From Agaricus subrufescens (Eukaryota; Basidiomycota; Agaricomycetes; Agaricales; Agaricaceae), in NCBI GenBank assembly GCA_029945375.1, contig CM057066.1:434001-498000 (forward strand): a stretch of 64,000 nt of DNA, given 5' to 3'. Below, piece by piece: positions 48,249-61,060 of the stretch (position 1 is the stretch's first letter; each line of letters starts with the position of its first letter). Position numbers and translations under genes: made by a program. Below the pieces are notes generated by a model, which worked only from the letters and a program-made list of their open reading frames with translations, had not been told where the DNA came from and searched no databases.

Positions 48249-48461
48249 CAGTACCCACAAGTCACGCGGCTGTCGCCTCATCGCATGCGGCCATGTCGCC
48301 CTGAGCTACTGACCGAGTTCACAGAGCTCACTCCCGGTATCAGGCATACAAACCACTTTCTGGAGAATCATTAATGTTTAATTGCTGCTTGTGAGTTTGC
48401 AGTTTTCTCTGCGCAGTGATATTATTCATCTCTCCAGGTGTATTACATATTAGAATCCTGG

Positions 48462-51239
48462 ATGGCCTCCACACCGCTTGACAGTCCACCTCCGTCGCCT
48501 TCGAACGGAGTGGTTGCCCTTCACCCCAGCTCAGACTGGCAAACCATATTGCACTCTTCGAACCAGGTTGTTCTTTACAATCCGAAGAGCCATGCTTTGT
48601 CAGTCAGCCATTCTTCGAATCCCGATGTTCAGGACAAAAAATGTCCCTTTTGTAAACGTGCTCTTCCTAAAGGCTTTGGACCACATGCTTCAGAAGACCT
48701 TGACTTCGATGAGGTCGATCCCAGTCGTCACTTCCGCAACCCTCAGTACTTCCAGCTTTTGTCCGTTGTCAACGAAAGTGCGACCGGTCCGCCTCCTTTA
48801 ACCGCGCATGACGGCGACGAGAGAGGGGCAGCACAAAGTGATGGAACTTCTCGTGCCTTCCCTTCAGACACGATGGCAGAAGGGTATTTCGAGAGGTTCT
48901 TTCAGGAAGAGTACAAACTTGGCATGGGAGCAAATGGTTCGGTTTACCTTTGTCAGGTGGGCACATCTACATCCATGGTTCCCTGAACTACGCGCGTGGA
49001 TAGGGCTCGTCTACTAACCAAAATATTCTTTACAGCATGTGCTCGACGGGAACTCACTTGGTTTGTGATAGTCTTCATTTGTTACTACGGGATTGGTCAT
49101 GTCCTATTTAGGTCATTTTGCTGTCAAAAAGATCGCAGTCGGTCAATCACATTCCTATTTGCTCAACATTCTTCGAGAAGTACGCCTACTAGAGAAACTC
49201 CATCACCCAAACATAATCGCGTACCGGTGTGTTTTCATTGTTTTTGTAACATTTTCTATCCTGATGTAGAAAAAACAGTCATGCATGGCTCGAAACCTGT
49301 CAGTTTTCCTCGTTCGGTCCTAAAGTACCCACTCTTCACGTGTTAATGGAGTGGGCGGAATGTGGCAGTCTTGACGACTTCATTGATATCCGTCTTGGAC
49401 GTGGATCGCCACACGTTCATATCAATCCCTTCGGAGCCTTTCCGCCTTCACTTTCGTCAGCTACTTCTACCGCTCCACAACACTCCCTGTCGTCCCGGGA
49501 AGCACCCGATGATCTTGTTCAAGATATCCACTCGCGGTCCGCCCGGGTACGCGCATTTCGTGCGTTTCAACGAGCCACGCCAGAAGAGAAGGAGCGGTTA
49601 CGGAGAAAAGTACCTACTAGACGAACACACTCTTTGAAAGCTGTCCATCTGCTTAGTGCGGAAGAAGTGACAAGCCTTTTCCGAGATGTTGTCGAAGGAC
49701 TTCACTTTCTTGTAAGCCGTGAGTTTGTTCTTCCCGCGCACTCTTAATTCCCGTCCTAGCATAGTCGCTCTATTTTACATTTGGACCTGAAGCCGGGAAA
49801 TGTGCTCTTGACTTGGGATGAAGGCAAACTTATGTGAGTTAATCCGATGCACGAGTTTATACATTCGCTTATCTTGAATTCAGTCCCAGGGCAATGCTTT
49901 CAGACTTTGGAACATCACGCGATATGATCGCGTCCAACTCTGTTCGATCTGGGAACACAGGGACGTATGTACTTTTGGATTTGTTAACTAGCCTCCTCTC
50001 TCATAGGATTTTAGGCTAGAATACTCTTCACCCGAATCGCTTCCGTCACCTCAAACTGGTCGCTTGCTTGAAATTAATTCGAAGTCTGATATGTGGTCAC
50101 TAGGGATGATCTTGCATAAGCTTCTGTTTTTTAGACTACCGTATCGGTACGCATTTTTTTATTCCTCACGTCCTACTTCTTTCTCCGATCAATCAATCTT
50201 ATGAAAATGCGATAACTGTTTAGGTATGCTGCTGATGGCGATAATGGCATTCCATTGAATGATGGTCAGCCTGATGAGCGCCGGAGTAGATTAGGGGACG
50301 ATGAGAAACTAAAGCGTCTGGAGCAAGAAGTGCTTAGTTATCCAGGGTATGTCTTCTACAGCTCCACAACTTTCCATTAATTTGTTTCCATCAAAACAGA
50401 TTCAAATCAACAAACGAGCTTGCCGTCACATTTGCGGCTCGGCGGATTCATAAGAATTATCTCATACTCTTGGAAAGTCTTTTGAATAGGACACCCAATA
50501 CGCGACCTTCTTGTACCCGGATCTCCACAGCCTTCAAAGAAGGAAAGGTAAGAACTTACGCATGGCGTTGTCATCCCTTATAGAATAATGAAAAATTTTC
50601 GATCTAGCTTGATCCCTGTGAAGAGTCCTCAAAACGGGATAGCTCGTCGACACTCATTCCTTTGGGTCATTCTGTGGTCAGAACAGAGGATGGCAGGACA
50701 TCTCCTTTCTCTATAACTGAGTTTGATTCTCAAATACAAGAGGAAGGCGCAATCCAGAAACATGACGAAAACAATGCATCAATCATTGACAATGCCGATA
50801 AATCGACGTCGAGAAGGAGACCATCGCTCTTGTTGGGTTTGCCTTCTCCCACGGATACTTCAATGGACAATGTGCATTCAAATCGACAAGCGCAGGTTAG
50901 AGCGACGTGGAAAGACAGAGTCCAGGGTGTTCTTCAACGTCGACCGTTCTTGATGAGGCTGGTGAAAAATCTTATTCTAATAGGTAAAGTAAGTTGGCAT
51001 TAAGTTTCATTTTGTTGCAAGGTGTATTTAATTGAAAAACACTTTCTCAGGTGTTGAGTATATCCACAATGTGTCCTAGATCGTATGGTTTTCCTCAAGC
51101 CTGGGTGACTTCAATGTTACTTGGAGTCGCATTATTTGACGCTATGGCAGACATGGGGCTATTGATGCTTATCGGTAGCCTTGCATTCCATATTCTAGTT
51201 ATCAAATTCGGATGTACATATATACGCTGTTGTGTTTGA
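48462..51239 (+). CDS. IKS1: Iks1-type serine/threonine protein kinase with C-terminal membrane segment
   Basis: Predicted Ser/Thr kinase resembling yeast Iks1. The ATG at 48462 opens MASTPLDSPPPSPSNG; an upstream GTG-initiated reading was rejected. Residues around 70 hold a Cys pair motif, KKCPFCKRALP, typical of the Iks1 N-terminus. Kinase parts follow in order: LGMGANGSVYLCQ (Gly loop), GHFAVKKIAVG (ATP lysine), LLEKLHHPNIIAYRHAWLE, LHVLMEWAECGSLDDFI, then a Ser-rich insert. The catalytic loop is LHLDLKPGNVLL (HLD in place of HRD), then LSDFGTSRD and YSSPESL. The tail includes RRPSLLLGLPSPT, and its last exon gives ALFDAMADMGLLMLIGSLAF before the TGA 51237-51239. Several short introns were spliced by eye. 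The hydrophobic C-terminus suggests membrane attachment. It meets RIM13 tail-to-tail. Confidence 0.9.
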
Positions 51240-51316
51240 CTGTCGAGACGTGTTTCTTGCTGTTCGGTTTATGATTGGTCTATGATATTTCAATTCAAGT
51301 CGTTAAAAAACTACTA

Positions 51317-54300
51317 TCAATGAATACTCTTCACTTCGAACCCGTTTACACTCGAATATACAATTAACCTAAACGCAATCTCGTTGTTATGACTATATGT
51401 TGATGGTACAATGGCGTATGTTCCTTTTGCCAATGTTGTGAGTGGCGTAACGACCCCTGCCAGAGATTCGCTATATGTGCCCGAAGTAGACACTGGCCCA
51501 GCTGACGTAGACCCCGGAGTGTCTGATTTGTATATCGCCACATTAAGCGGCATGGAACCACTCTTATTCGGCTCAAAGAGTTGAAGGCGGACCCTATCAT
51601 CTCATGTCAAGGTTCTTACTTCACGGAATAAACAAACACACACACCTAACTTGTCCAGACGCCGGTAAAATCAACTCATATCTGGGGCTCAAAACATATC
51701 CGAGTCCACCAACTGACGGTCTAGCGGCCCAGGATCCCTTCACGGTCTTACTATACATGCCCGCACCCTCCTGCGGAATACTTTTGAGATCAAAAGGGGT
51801 CGAGCATTCAACTTTTAGAGTGAAAGGACAAGTGTGTCGTGGTTCGAATGCGGAGACTATCAAAGTATAATCTCCAGCTATTGACGTGAGATTCTATCAA
51901 TCACAAGGTAGCGGAGATGAAAAGATAAGATTTAAACGCACGCATAAGATCTTTGATAGCTTGTGCATGGCCGTAGGTATACGCACCAGAAGTAGCCGCC
52001 ACCTCCTTTTCTATCAGCCTAAGGAATTAATTAATTTCTTTTTTTCGCTTAGCCGTACTTCTATGAAATTACCTACCTATCTTTTCGGTCTCCCTTTGAC
52101 CAGACTATGACAGCATTGACCGGCACATCTTTATCAGCTTTCAAGAGTACCCTAGTCTTTGATTTCTTTGATGAACCTCCGGCACTAGAATTTGTAGACG
52201 GATGTATCCGAAGGTGGAACTGCGGATTGACCATAAACGTCGGGAAGGTAGAATTCCCGCCAGAGGTTTTAGCGGTCAGCGTTCCTTCGACCTATTATAG
52301 TCCCAAACTTTGAATTCAGAAAGAGGTCTGGGCACAGGGAAAATATATGTGCACATACCCTTGTCAGATATGGCGGAGGACTAGCGTCCTCATCCCAAGC
52401 CACCTGCACGCTTCTTCCTGAATATACCGCCACACTAAAGCCTATCTCCTTTGCATCCCTATCACCCTCATATGAAGCCGTAATCGCCACAACTCCAGAT
52501 CTATGAGTTGGTGGGATCCGAGTTTTGACCAAAACATGTGTGCTATTAGTATAAGTGCCCGTATTTGATAATTGATATTGTTGGTTCAATCTAGCAGAAG
52601 AGGGCAAAGCTGAATCCTCCAAATCAGCCCGAAGGCAAATGAAGTCGGTTATACATCGAGTATCGCGGAGGTGGCGAGTTAGCAAGATCCAAATTTCTTC
52701 TTCCGCTTGGGCATTAGCATTGACAAAATTGATTCGAAGATTGTGGTTAGCATCTGTATTGGCAGATTCAGCTGAATGGAGTTTAAATGTCATTGGACAT
52801 GGGCGTGTTACCTTCAAATTCCTCACTGTTTCTCTTCCACATCCTAGACGTTGGCGCTGAATCACTTCCAATGCTAGTGTCTCAGAAAGGAGTCGTACCC
52901 ATGAAATTGAATTTGATGTTTCCACATTCCTGGATCCCAGCTCAAATAGAGTCCATCAAAGACATATACTACCTCCGACCAGGGTATCTTGAGGACCCCT
53001 TCATATATCAGTACGTCACCATGTCAGGAAATATATCGAAGTTAGCAAAGACTCACGCGAAAGTTTTTGATCGTCGGACCTTACCCACGAGTCGAGAACA
53101 GTGAAACCCCTGTCCTGCTCATCCTCATCGATATCTGGCACCACGATTTGGAAAATTAGGGCCAAAATTTGAAATGAGAAATGGAACTAAACCTATGACA
53201 GCATAGCTGTGGGATTTCAGTAGTGGTGTTTCGCGCCAATATATCTGCTGTCGATCACCAGTGCCTATCGTGACTATACATATTCCTAGATGAATGTCAC
53301 TTTAAATTTTCATAGAAATAAGCTGAAGTGAAGAATGATTTACCATCTCTGTATCCGGAAGACAGACGTTCCCATGTTCTTTCGCGCTCAAAACTCGCAC
53401 TAGCACATATAAAGGCTCGTTCTTGAAAAAAAAAATCAAGCTAACCTCTTTGTATCGATTTGTTCGGGAATCCAGCCAATAAGCGCGCTGTAAAATTAAG
53501 CAGGGCAATTGATATGAGCTAACAATCAAGCTTACTGTAGGTCAATACTTGAATTTCTGGAAAAGATGAGTTAAAAGTGCTTTTGGAGAAGAAGTACGCA
53601 CGATCCAGGGAAATCATATCCACCCATAAGTTTCATATACTGTTGAAGACCCTGAATCCTCGTACACATAGGTAGTAGAGACGAGACGAGCGTACGCTTT
53701 TCTCAATGAGACTAGGCCAGTGAACCTTCTCTCCACCCCCGTCCAACTGGTTGATAGTCAGGCACATAAAACACCCTTCAGATGGGTTGTATGGCAGAGA
53801 GTCATCAATTTCTTGATGGATGATGCGTTAGCTTGTTTAATCCGGGTTTCTGCGGCGTACTACGGACCTATCTAGTGCGGTTATCAGTCTAGAAAGTATT
53901 CTGGAGGGTAAAACGCACTAACTCGTCTCGAAGTACCATTCAAAAATAATTTTACATGATAGCGTCGGCTTCCATGCAGATCATGATCGCAGTTCAAAGT
54001 TAGTGCAGATGTCTCGGCTTCCAAAGAAATATGCTTCTCCCTTTCTGGATGCAGAGCCGAACGTACAAGCTATAGTGGGTATGGTCGGTTTCCTGGGAAA
54101 CAAGGTTAAGTACCTCGAGGAGAGTACACACATTCGACCCGAATCGCCTGGCATGTCCGAGGCAAACAGATATGGAGGCACAGAGAGAACAATCAGTGAC
54201 AGTGTGCTGTGAAATTTCCAGAGGATGCAACTTCCGGGGTTCGGATACGTCCAGAGAGTGGCCGGATTGGAAAGCAGGCCGCCAGACTGCAGATGCACGT

Positions 54301-54941
54301 TCATGTTCTGTAGATAACGGAGGCTGCCGATCCAAGTCACTAAAATGAGGTGATAAGGTCAGTTATCCATCGATCATACTATGTGTGCGTACCAAGATTG
54401 GAGCGTAGAAGACGCAGGATCATCCCATGGAGGAAATACTAGGCCATTGACAAAGGATCCGCGCTGTAGCACATAATATTGTTCCTCTGCCTACTTATCA
54501 GCGTGAGTGCATTGGCATGAGCCAGATGGGCATACGCTCTGAGAAATGGTCGATACTGATAGGCGTAAGCTTGATATTCGCAACAACCCCGTTTCCACTT
54601 CCGTCGATGGCTTGGGATCCGCCTCCAGCTACCTCAAGCTGCCCTTGGGACCTGCGTGCAAACGATTTTATCTTTTCTGCCCTTTCAAGCGCTTTCGTTG
54701 CGTTCATTTTCCATTTTGTATGAAGTACCTCTGCCTGGTGAGTTTTACGGCTCAGGTGGAGGAACAGTTCTGCGGCTTTAACATAGTGTTTGAATGCCTC
54801 GTCGTAGTTGCTAGCAAGCTCCGCTCTGGTCGCCTTGGCATATGTCGTCTATTGAGAACGTCGAACATAGTTCGAAATCTGAAGCGAAAGTACGGGTACC
54901 TCTGCCGTGCGGGCTTCCGTTGAAGTATCCGAGTTATACAT
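51317..54941 (-). CDS. RIM13: calpain-like cysteine protease Rim13/PalB with N-terminal MIT domain
   Basis: In fungi this protease (Rim13/PalB) processes the pH-response factor Rim101/PacC at ESCRT-bearing endosomes. The ATG at 54941 gives MYNSDTSTEARTAE; after an intron the MIT helices read NYDEAFKHYVKAAELFLHLS and MNATKALERAEKIKSF. The catalytic Cys lies in SQHTVTDCSLCASISVC. Later exons give SYMKLMGGYDFPGSNSSIDL and HALIGWIPEQIDTK; the catalytic His lies in LLKSHSYAVI. GFTVLDSWV sits where an Asn-Pro-Trp motif is usual, and IPWSEVVYVFDGLYLSWDPG closes the protease core. Two C2-like domains follow, including EEIWILLTRHL and FEPRHTCPFTLKVECSTPFD. The C-terminus GTYAIVPSTYSH...GFEVKSIH ends at the TGA complementing 51317-51319. 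It is complete, with many short introns. Confidence 0.9.
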
Positions 54942-56567
54942 TGCCAAGGAAGAGCATAACAGGGCTGCGCCATGACGTAATGTAGCTTAAAATGGTCAAT
55001 TTCTTCGTCGCTAGCTACTTTGACTTTCGACCTACTCGTGAACCTCAGGGGCCTATCGGGAGCTGGAAACTATGGAGGTTGGCAAACCAACCTTACATGC
55101 CAGTGTATGTATCAAAGTTACCGATAAACGACAGACGTAGTACATGATGATCTGACTGACGAGGCCAGGAAAAATGCAGTTAATTTACATATCCAACGAA
55201 ATCAATAGCCTCTGGTGTGAGTGCAGGTCTTAAAATATGTCGCCTTCACTCAAAGGCGCTCATCTGTGGAGGCCCCTATATCATATTTCTAGTGGCCCGA
55301 TCTAGCTGTGTGTCCGGACCCAGGAAGTTACCTGTGCACTTTCTGCTCAAACGTCGTACACTGATTGATGTCTAATGTCTAACCTCAAAAGGACTTCCAA
55401 CATAAGTCCTTCACGTCCCTTCAAACTAACAGCTAGGTCCCTCGGGATAAAAAGAAGTGACTTATTGCTTGGATTCAAAGCGATGACGGTGGTCATTGCA
55501 CCTCATAGTGTGATCATGCGGACCTGCAACCCTTCAGTGAGGGGGTGATCGTATCTTGTGTGGTCACATATTCGCGAAGCCACCATTGGTTGTGCGGATG
55601 CTGATCGGTAGTATTTGAAAACACCTCAACCCGTGCTCAGGCCAAACATGTCCGAGTCTCTGGTCTACTTCGGACCACTTCCACAAGACGCCTTGTCGTA
55701 CCACAGGGTAGTACAACGGCACGGTGATATCAGGCTAGAACCTTCCGACTCCACCTCATTTGCGGATCCTCTGCTCTCTTGGTGGCTCAAGAAAACGTTC
55801 CCAAGGGCTTCATGATGTCGTTTAATGTATCCAAGCCGATTCGAAACTTCTTTTCTGAATATTAAATGACGGATTAAAGTGTCAGTAAATGGAGCAAGTG
55901 ATTCGAAATTTTAGCGGTGGTTGATCAACTTGCTCATGAACAACTCCGAAGAAAACTGGTAATCGTACCGGAGGCGCTCAGTTCAGTAAATCCACGCTCT
56001 ATTCTTCAAGAACAATTCAATCGGATTCTATCCCATTGAGTGTGTTCGAGCTGGATGTGAAGCAGAATGAAGAGTTGGTATCCCTCTGTTTATGTCGAAT
56101 GGGGTGAAGGATTTTCTACTGGTTGGTTACAAACCTCTTCGGAAATAGCACTTCATTTTGCCACCTCATTGGTAACTTCGTAGACGATCATACAGTAAAG
56201 GAGCATGCGTTTCTCAAATACAAGAAAATTACAAGAGTGCATAGTAAAGCATAGTCATAAAGCATAACAACATAACTGAGCGAAGAAAGCAAGAACCACA
56301 AAACTGATATACTCTACGTGTGATATTCGGCGCGAGTGATTATCACCGAATATCTAAACCTATAATACCTTATTCAGGACGAACTACTAAAACAACGACT
56401 TAACGATACAGCATGAAGACCCAAAACAAACAACTTGATGACAACAACGAGTACAATTGATGACGAGGAGCAAGACAATGGCGTGAATTAGTTTGAAAGC
56501 AAGAATGAAAGGAAAAAGAAAGAATAAAACCGGAACCAAATGAATATTTCAACAATGATGGATTATA
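54942..56567. other. intergenic region, no supported gene
   Basis: About 1.6 kb between the RIM13 start and the 3' end of the long disordered-protein gene. It should hold the RIM13 promoter and the neighbour's 3' UTR (56.2-56.57 kb is A-rich). Open frames are short and unrecognised. Confidence 0.5.
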
Positions 56568-59500
56568 CTACCTCTTTCTGCCTTTTCCCTTTTTACCACC
56601 CGCAGCTTTTGGTTGTGGTGGTGAAGCAGCGGCTTTCGCTTTTGCCTCCTGAGCGGCCTTCTCCCGCTCTTCTCTCTCCCGCGCCTCACGTTCCTCTTGT
56701 TCCCGGGCTTCGCGCTCCTGCTTTTCCCTTTCCTGTTGTTCCCTCTCTACTCGTTCTCTTTCCTCTCGCTCCTTCATTTCTCTCTGTAGCTTTGCCGCCG
56801 CCGTACCACCACTCATTTTGTTAGCAGGCACCTTAACTGGTTTTGAGCCACTGCCGGAGTCGTCAAACATTTCTTGTAGCTTCTTTCTCGATTCCAGTAG
56901 TTCCCTCGTCTTCTCTGGGTCCTCTTCGACTTCCTCAGGATCTTGCCCCCAAAAGCTGGCCTCAGCTTGGGAAGGAGCAGACGTCATTGAACTAGCACCA
57001 GCCCAACCAAAGCCAGCAGATGTTCCAGTGGTCGGCTTGGCTTTCGCATTGAGAGTCTCCCCCATACCAACGCCAACACCGACATTTGGAGTTGAGGGCT
57101 TCACGGCACCCCAGGCTGAATTCGACGATGGTTTGGATGCTCCCATACTATTGTTAAAGGTAGAAGACATTCTCGCAGGCGGCCTGTTCGAAAGAGGTGA
57201 CGAATCTTGGAACGACGAATCATGGTATGATGCAGGATTTGAACCGGCCATATGAGAAGGAATGGAAGAGGGCGCCCCCCATGGGTTGTTATTATTCGCC
57301 CTCGCTCCTGAACTACCACGACCGGGAATATTTATCCCATTATTCGTGTGCTGGGATTGGGCGGATTTCATCCCACCAGTGTGCGGTTGTTCACCGAAAA
57401 GTCTCGCCCCCTTCTCCGTATCTTTCTGCAACTGTTTGGCAGCTCTCTGATACCACTCTTCATTATAGAAACTATCATCGTCTGCTTCATTAACCCCCTT
57501 CCTATTTGGTGGACTTCGCTTATTTGCCGTCACGGATTGATGCCGTATATCTTCCGGGCTGGAACCTTCCCCATAATGAATGATATGATCGAATGCTGCT
57601 GCGGGTTTGCTCGGTTTAGGCTCCATGACATATCTCGAATCACTGGAAAGGAAGTCGGAGGGGCTGCGGTTTGACTTATCCTCGGATTCATCTGGTATCT
57701 CCTCCATCGTGACGTGGGTGTGTGCAGGTTGTCGAACGCCTTTCTTGGAACCAGCAGCAGAAGTGAAAGAAGCAGGCGGCCCTCCGGAGGTGGCCGCCGA
57801 ACTCCTACCCCATGCACCAGGTTTATTTGCATTCTGTGCCGATGTCTTCTTTCCATTTGTCGTGGTCGGCGGAGTACCCCAAGCCGATGCAGAGGTGGGA
57901 ACACCAGCTCCAGAACGGAAAGCGCCTCGAGGATTCAATGAGCCAGGCATACTCCACTCATTCTCAGCAGCTTCATCCTCCTCATCCTCCTCTTCTAATT
58001 CCTCCTCTTCTTCTTCCTCCTCCTCCTCCTCCTCCTCCTGCTCAAGTGTTTCCTCCTCTTCATCCGCCTTCCAAACCTGCTGGTGCAATCCCGATGGCTT
58101 CCTTACATTTGTACCGCGGCCACCAAATGTACCTGACATTACGTTAGGTCGATGAGCAGTTGACATATCATTCCATATCCCACCTGTAGGTGCACCATTT
58201 CTCGAAGTGGGAGAACCAAACCCAAACTGCGCATTTGCTTGAGCGGTATTGTTTGATCCGAAGCTAGACGGGAACTTGGTAGAGGCAGCGCGTGGGGTTT
58301 GCGAGTGTGGCTGGATCTCCGGTTCATAATGTTCTTCCTCCTGATTCGTTGGATACGTGGGGGTCCCTTGCTTGTTAGCTGCTTGACGTGTCTTCTTCGC
58401 TCCCTTCTTTCCTGTAGCTATTGTAGGCGTATTCGTAAATGAGGCGGTTGGCGACGGAGGAACAGCGGCGGCAGAGCTGTTCTTTCTTGGCGGTTTGTTA
58501 GGGAATTGTGGAGATGGCATAGTCGGTGAAGATCCGTTCATGCCCATGGGACCTAACGCGGCACCTACAGCACCAGCAACAGCATTCCTTCCCTTGGCCA
58601 CCATATCGCTCAGCATCGAAGGTTTCTTGTGCACAGTTAAAGGTGAGTGGCGAGCGAATCCATCCCTTTCTTCTCCGCCCTTGGCCATAGCACCCCTCCC
58701 CGAAGTAAGGTCTTCCTGTCCCCATGCGTCCCATTGTTCCCCTTCCTCGGCCACGGCATTATTACCTCCCCCAAAACCAAATGTTTTTTTAACACTAGCG
58801 CCCCAACCACTGGGAGCACCCATCGAGGGAGACGAAGAGCCAGGTGGTACTGCATGAGTTCCTTGCTTTGTCGTCCATGCACTAGCGGAACTACCATTGG
58901 CAGTCTTCCCTTTAGCGACTCCGCCGGTCTTAGACGGAGGCTGTTGATCCCAACCAACCCAGTCATATTCTTCGTCTCCTTGATGAGCAACAGCACCACC
59001 GCCCGCTCTACTCATATTCGCCGGATTTGCTGAACCTTCTTCACCCAGGAAAAATTGGGCATATTGATCTGTCAACAACCGACCCTCATCTGGTGAAGCC
59101 GCTTGTGTTTGAGGTTTCCAGAACATCCCCTGGTGATGTTCCGCTTCGGTGGGCGTTTGCGCTGTGATAGTCCCCCCGCGTTGTCTAGCTTTCTTGGCAC
59201 TAATAGTACCGAAGCGGGAGTCGGAGCCGCCGAGCACAGAAATGGATTCAGAACGTTGACGAGGGTTTGCGAGGATGTTAGGTTGCGCTGAGTTAGGTTG
59301 TGGGGTGTTCCAATCAGATTCGTACGATGTCTGGTGTTCATCTTCGGGTCCTTGAAGGAGTTGCGAAATCTGGAAGGCAGTGTCCAGGCCAACACCGGGA
59401 ACGGTATCGAAGACGCTTTGTAAACCATCCAAATTCATTGAACCAAAGCCGGCAGCCGCAGGTGATGACTTTCCAGGTGTCTTGGGTTTAGCTGCTGTAA

Positions 59501-61060
59501 TAGGCGGTGTTTGGGTGTTTACGGTATTGTAAAATGAGGGAGGAGGGAAAGCGGGTGGGGAAACTTCACGTTTAGGAGGGTCCTTGGCAGTGGAAGTGGT
59601 AGTTGCTCCATTTTTCTTCTTCTGTGGCTTGCTAGGGCCGCCCGACCGACTTTTTCGGATCTCGGCCTTCATCCGCGAACGTTCGTTATCAACAAGACTC
59701 CTCCGTTCGTCCTCCTTTCTGTGTTTCAGCGCCGTCATGTCTTGGGCATGCTGCGCAATCATCTGTGCAGTAGCCGCTTTATCGTTGATGACTTGATCAA
59801 TCCTCGAGGCAAGCTCAATGTCTAGCTCGGCAGCTTCATTATGAAACTCGCGGATTTTCTGCACCCGGATATCGCACTTAATCTTCTCGTAAGCTGCAAC
59901 TTGATCTGCTTTCGACATGCTAGCAAAATCGGCATCGGCTTCGTTCTCAGAGTCGTTGACAGTCAATTGGGGTCCAATGTACTCGGAACGTAGCTTGGAT
60001 TTCGTTTTGGCAGCAGTGGCGGAAGCAGCGGCAGAACTGACAGCGGCGGAAGTTGAGGAGGAAGCCGGTATGCGACCCTGAGGTGCGGGCATGAAAAGTC
60101 GATCGGCGTCATCATCATCATGGATTTCAACGGGTATAGACTTCGAATGCGATAAAGAAGTATGAGAAGGGTATTGGGTAGTAGATATAGACGAGGGAAA
60201 TTGATGATGGTATGAACGCGAACTGGTATAATCGGCAGGAGAACTAGAAAGGCCCTGATTGGCCGGGTGAGTGGACATCGGCTGCTGCATTCCACGGTCC
60301 CAACTTTGGTAGCTCGGAGCATGCATGTATTCATCTTCATCATCGCCCATGACAGCATTCTGCAGAAGAGCGTAAGCAGAAGAAGGTCGGAGAAAGTACC
60401 ACAACATACGGATCCATTTCTGCCATACATTTGACCAAAACTGTCATTCCGTTCGTCGTCAGTAAAGTTTCTCGGGTCGATACGAGCATAGCCGGTTGAA
60501 GAAGTATTTTGCGAACGAGAAGATATAGAAGGCGCTCCGTAGGAGGCGTTGGCAGAGGAAAAAGAATATTGGCTGGACACACTGGATTGGCTTTGGTGGC
60601 TTATGCTTTGACTTAGTGGCTGTGGACCGGGTGGTGCAGGTTCGAAGGGGGGGTGAGAAAGAGGCATTTGTGGGGCGGCTTCAATTTCAGGTTCATGGAT
60701 CTCTTCGTCTGCGTCTAGGTCTGGGGGACCAAGTATCGCACAAATGGCCTCCATTTCGACTGGTGTGACGTCGCCCCAATCATCGTGCTGTAGCCCATTG
60801 TCCCGCAACGTTTTGTCCCATTCATTTCGCATCGAGAAAAAGTAATTTATCTCGAGCTCCTTCTGAATACTTGTTCGTTGTTGCTCTTGTAAATGTCCCC
60901 GTGGCGCACGAGCACGAGCAGCTATCAACGCTGCGCGTACTTCTTCTTCCATATTGCGACGAGCTTTCATCGCCCCAAAGCGAAAGGTAGACCATAGTTC
61001 ACGGGCAACTTGCCTACGGGAATGGGCATTGGAAAACATGCTAGATGTAGCAACGGGCAT
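56568..61060 (-). CDS. very long, mostly disordered protein with acidic run and charged C-terminal helix
   Basis: Unrecognised family. The ATG at 61060 opens MPVATSSMFSNAHSRRQVAR; a second Met eight codons later is possible. Exon 1 continues through LQEQQRTSIQKELEINYFFS and ends MYGRNGS. A 50-nt intron (60360-60409, GTATGT...GCAG) joins NAVMGDDEDEY. The second exon runs open to the TAG complementing 56568-56570, giving about 1,480 residues in all. A predicted coiled coil near KADQVAAYEKIKCDIRVQKI runs to about KEDERRSLVDNERSRMK. Long Ser/Pro/Gly/Asn-rich parts follow, with repeated Trp-containing patches (YDWVGWDQQPP, EQWDAWGQED, ASFWGQDPEE). A nearly pure Glu run is encoded near 57970-58060. 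The protein ends in an Arg/Glu-rich helix and GGKKGKGRKR. The architecture suggests a scaffold; function is unknown. Confidence 0.75.
57970..58060. repeat. trinucleotide (TCC/GGA) repeat encoding a poly-Glu run
   Basis: A nearly pure run of TCC and TTC triplets on the plus strand, read as GAG/GAA on the minus strand within the long disordered-protein gene. Such repeats are slippage-prone, so length may vary between strains. The plus-strand Ser-rich frame over it is a shadow. Confidence 0.8.

Noticed and set aside
51834..51850. GGTTCGAATGC as a tRNA T-arm
   Set aside because: It lies inside the RIM13 C2-like domain coding sequence, and no A-box or acceptor stem is found around it.
57607..58155. 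Ser-rich 182-codon frame on the plus strand
   Set aside because: It is the antisense shadow of the long disordered-protein gene and owes its length to the TCC/GGA triplet repeat.
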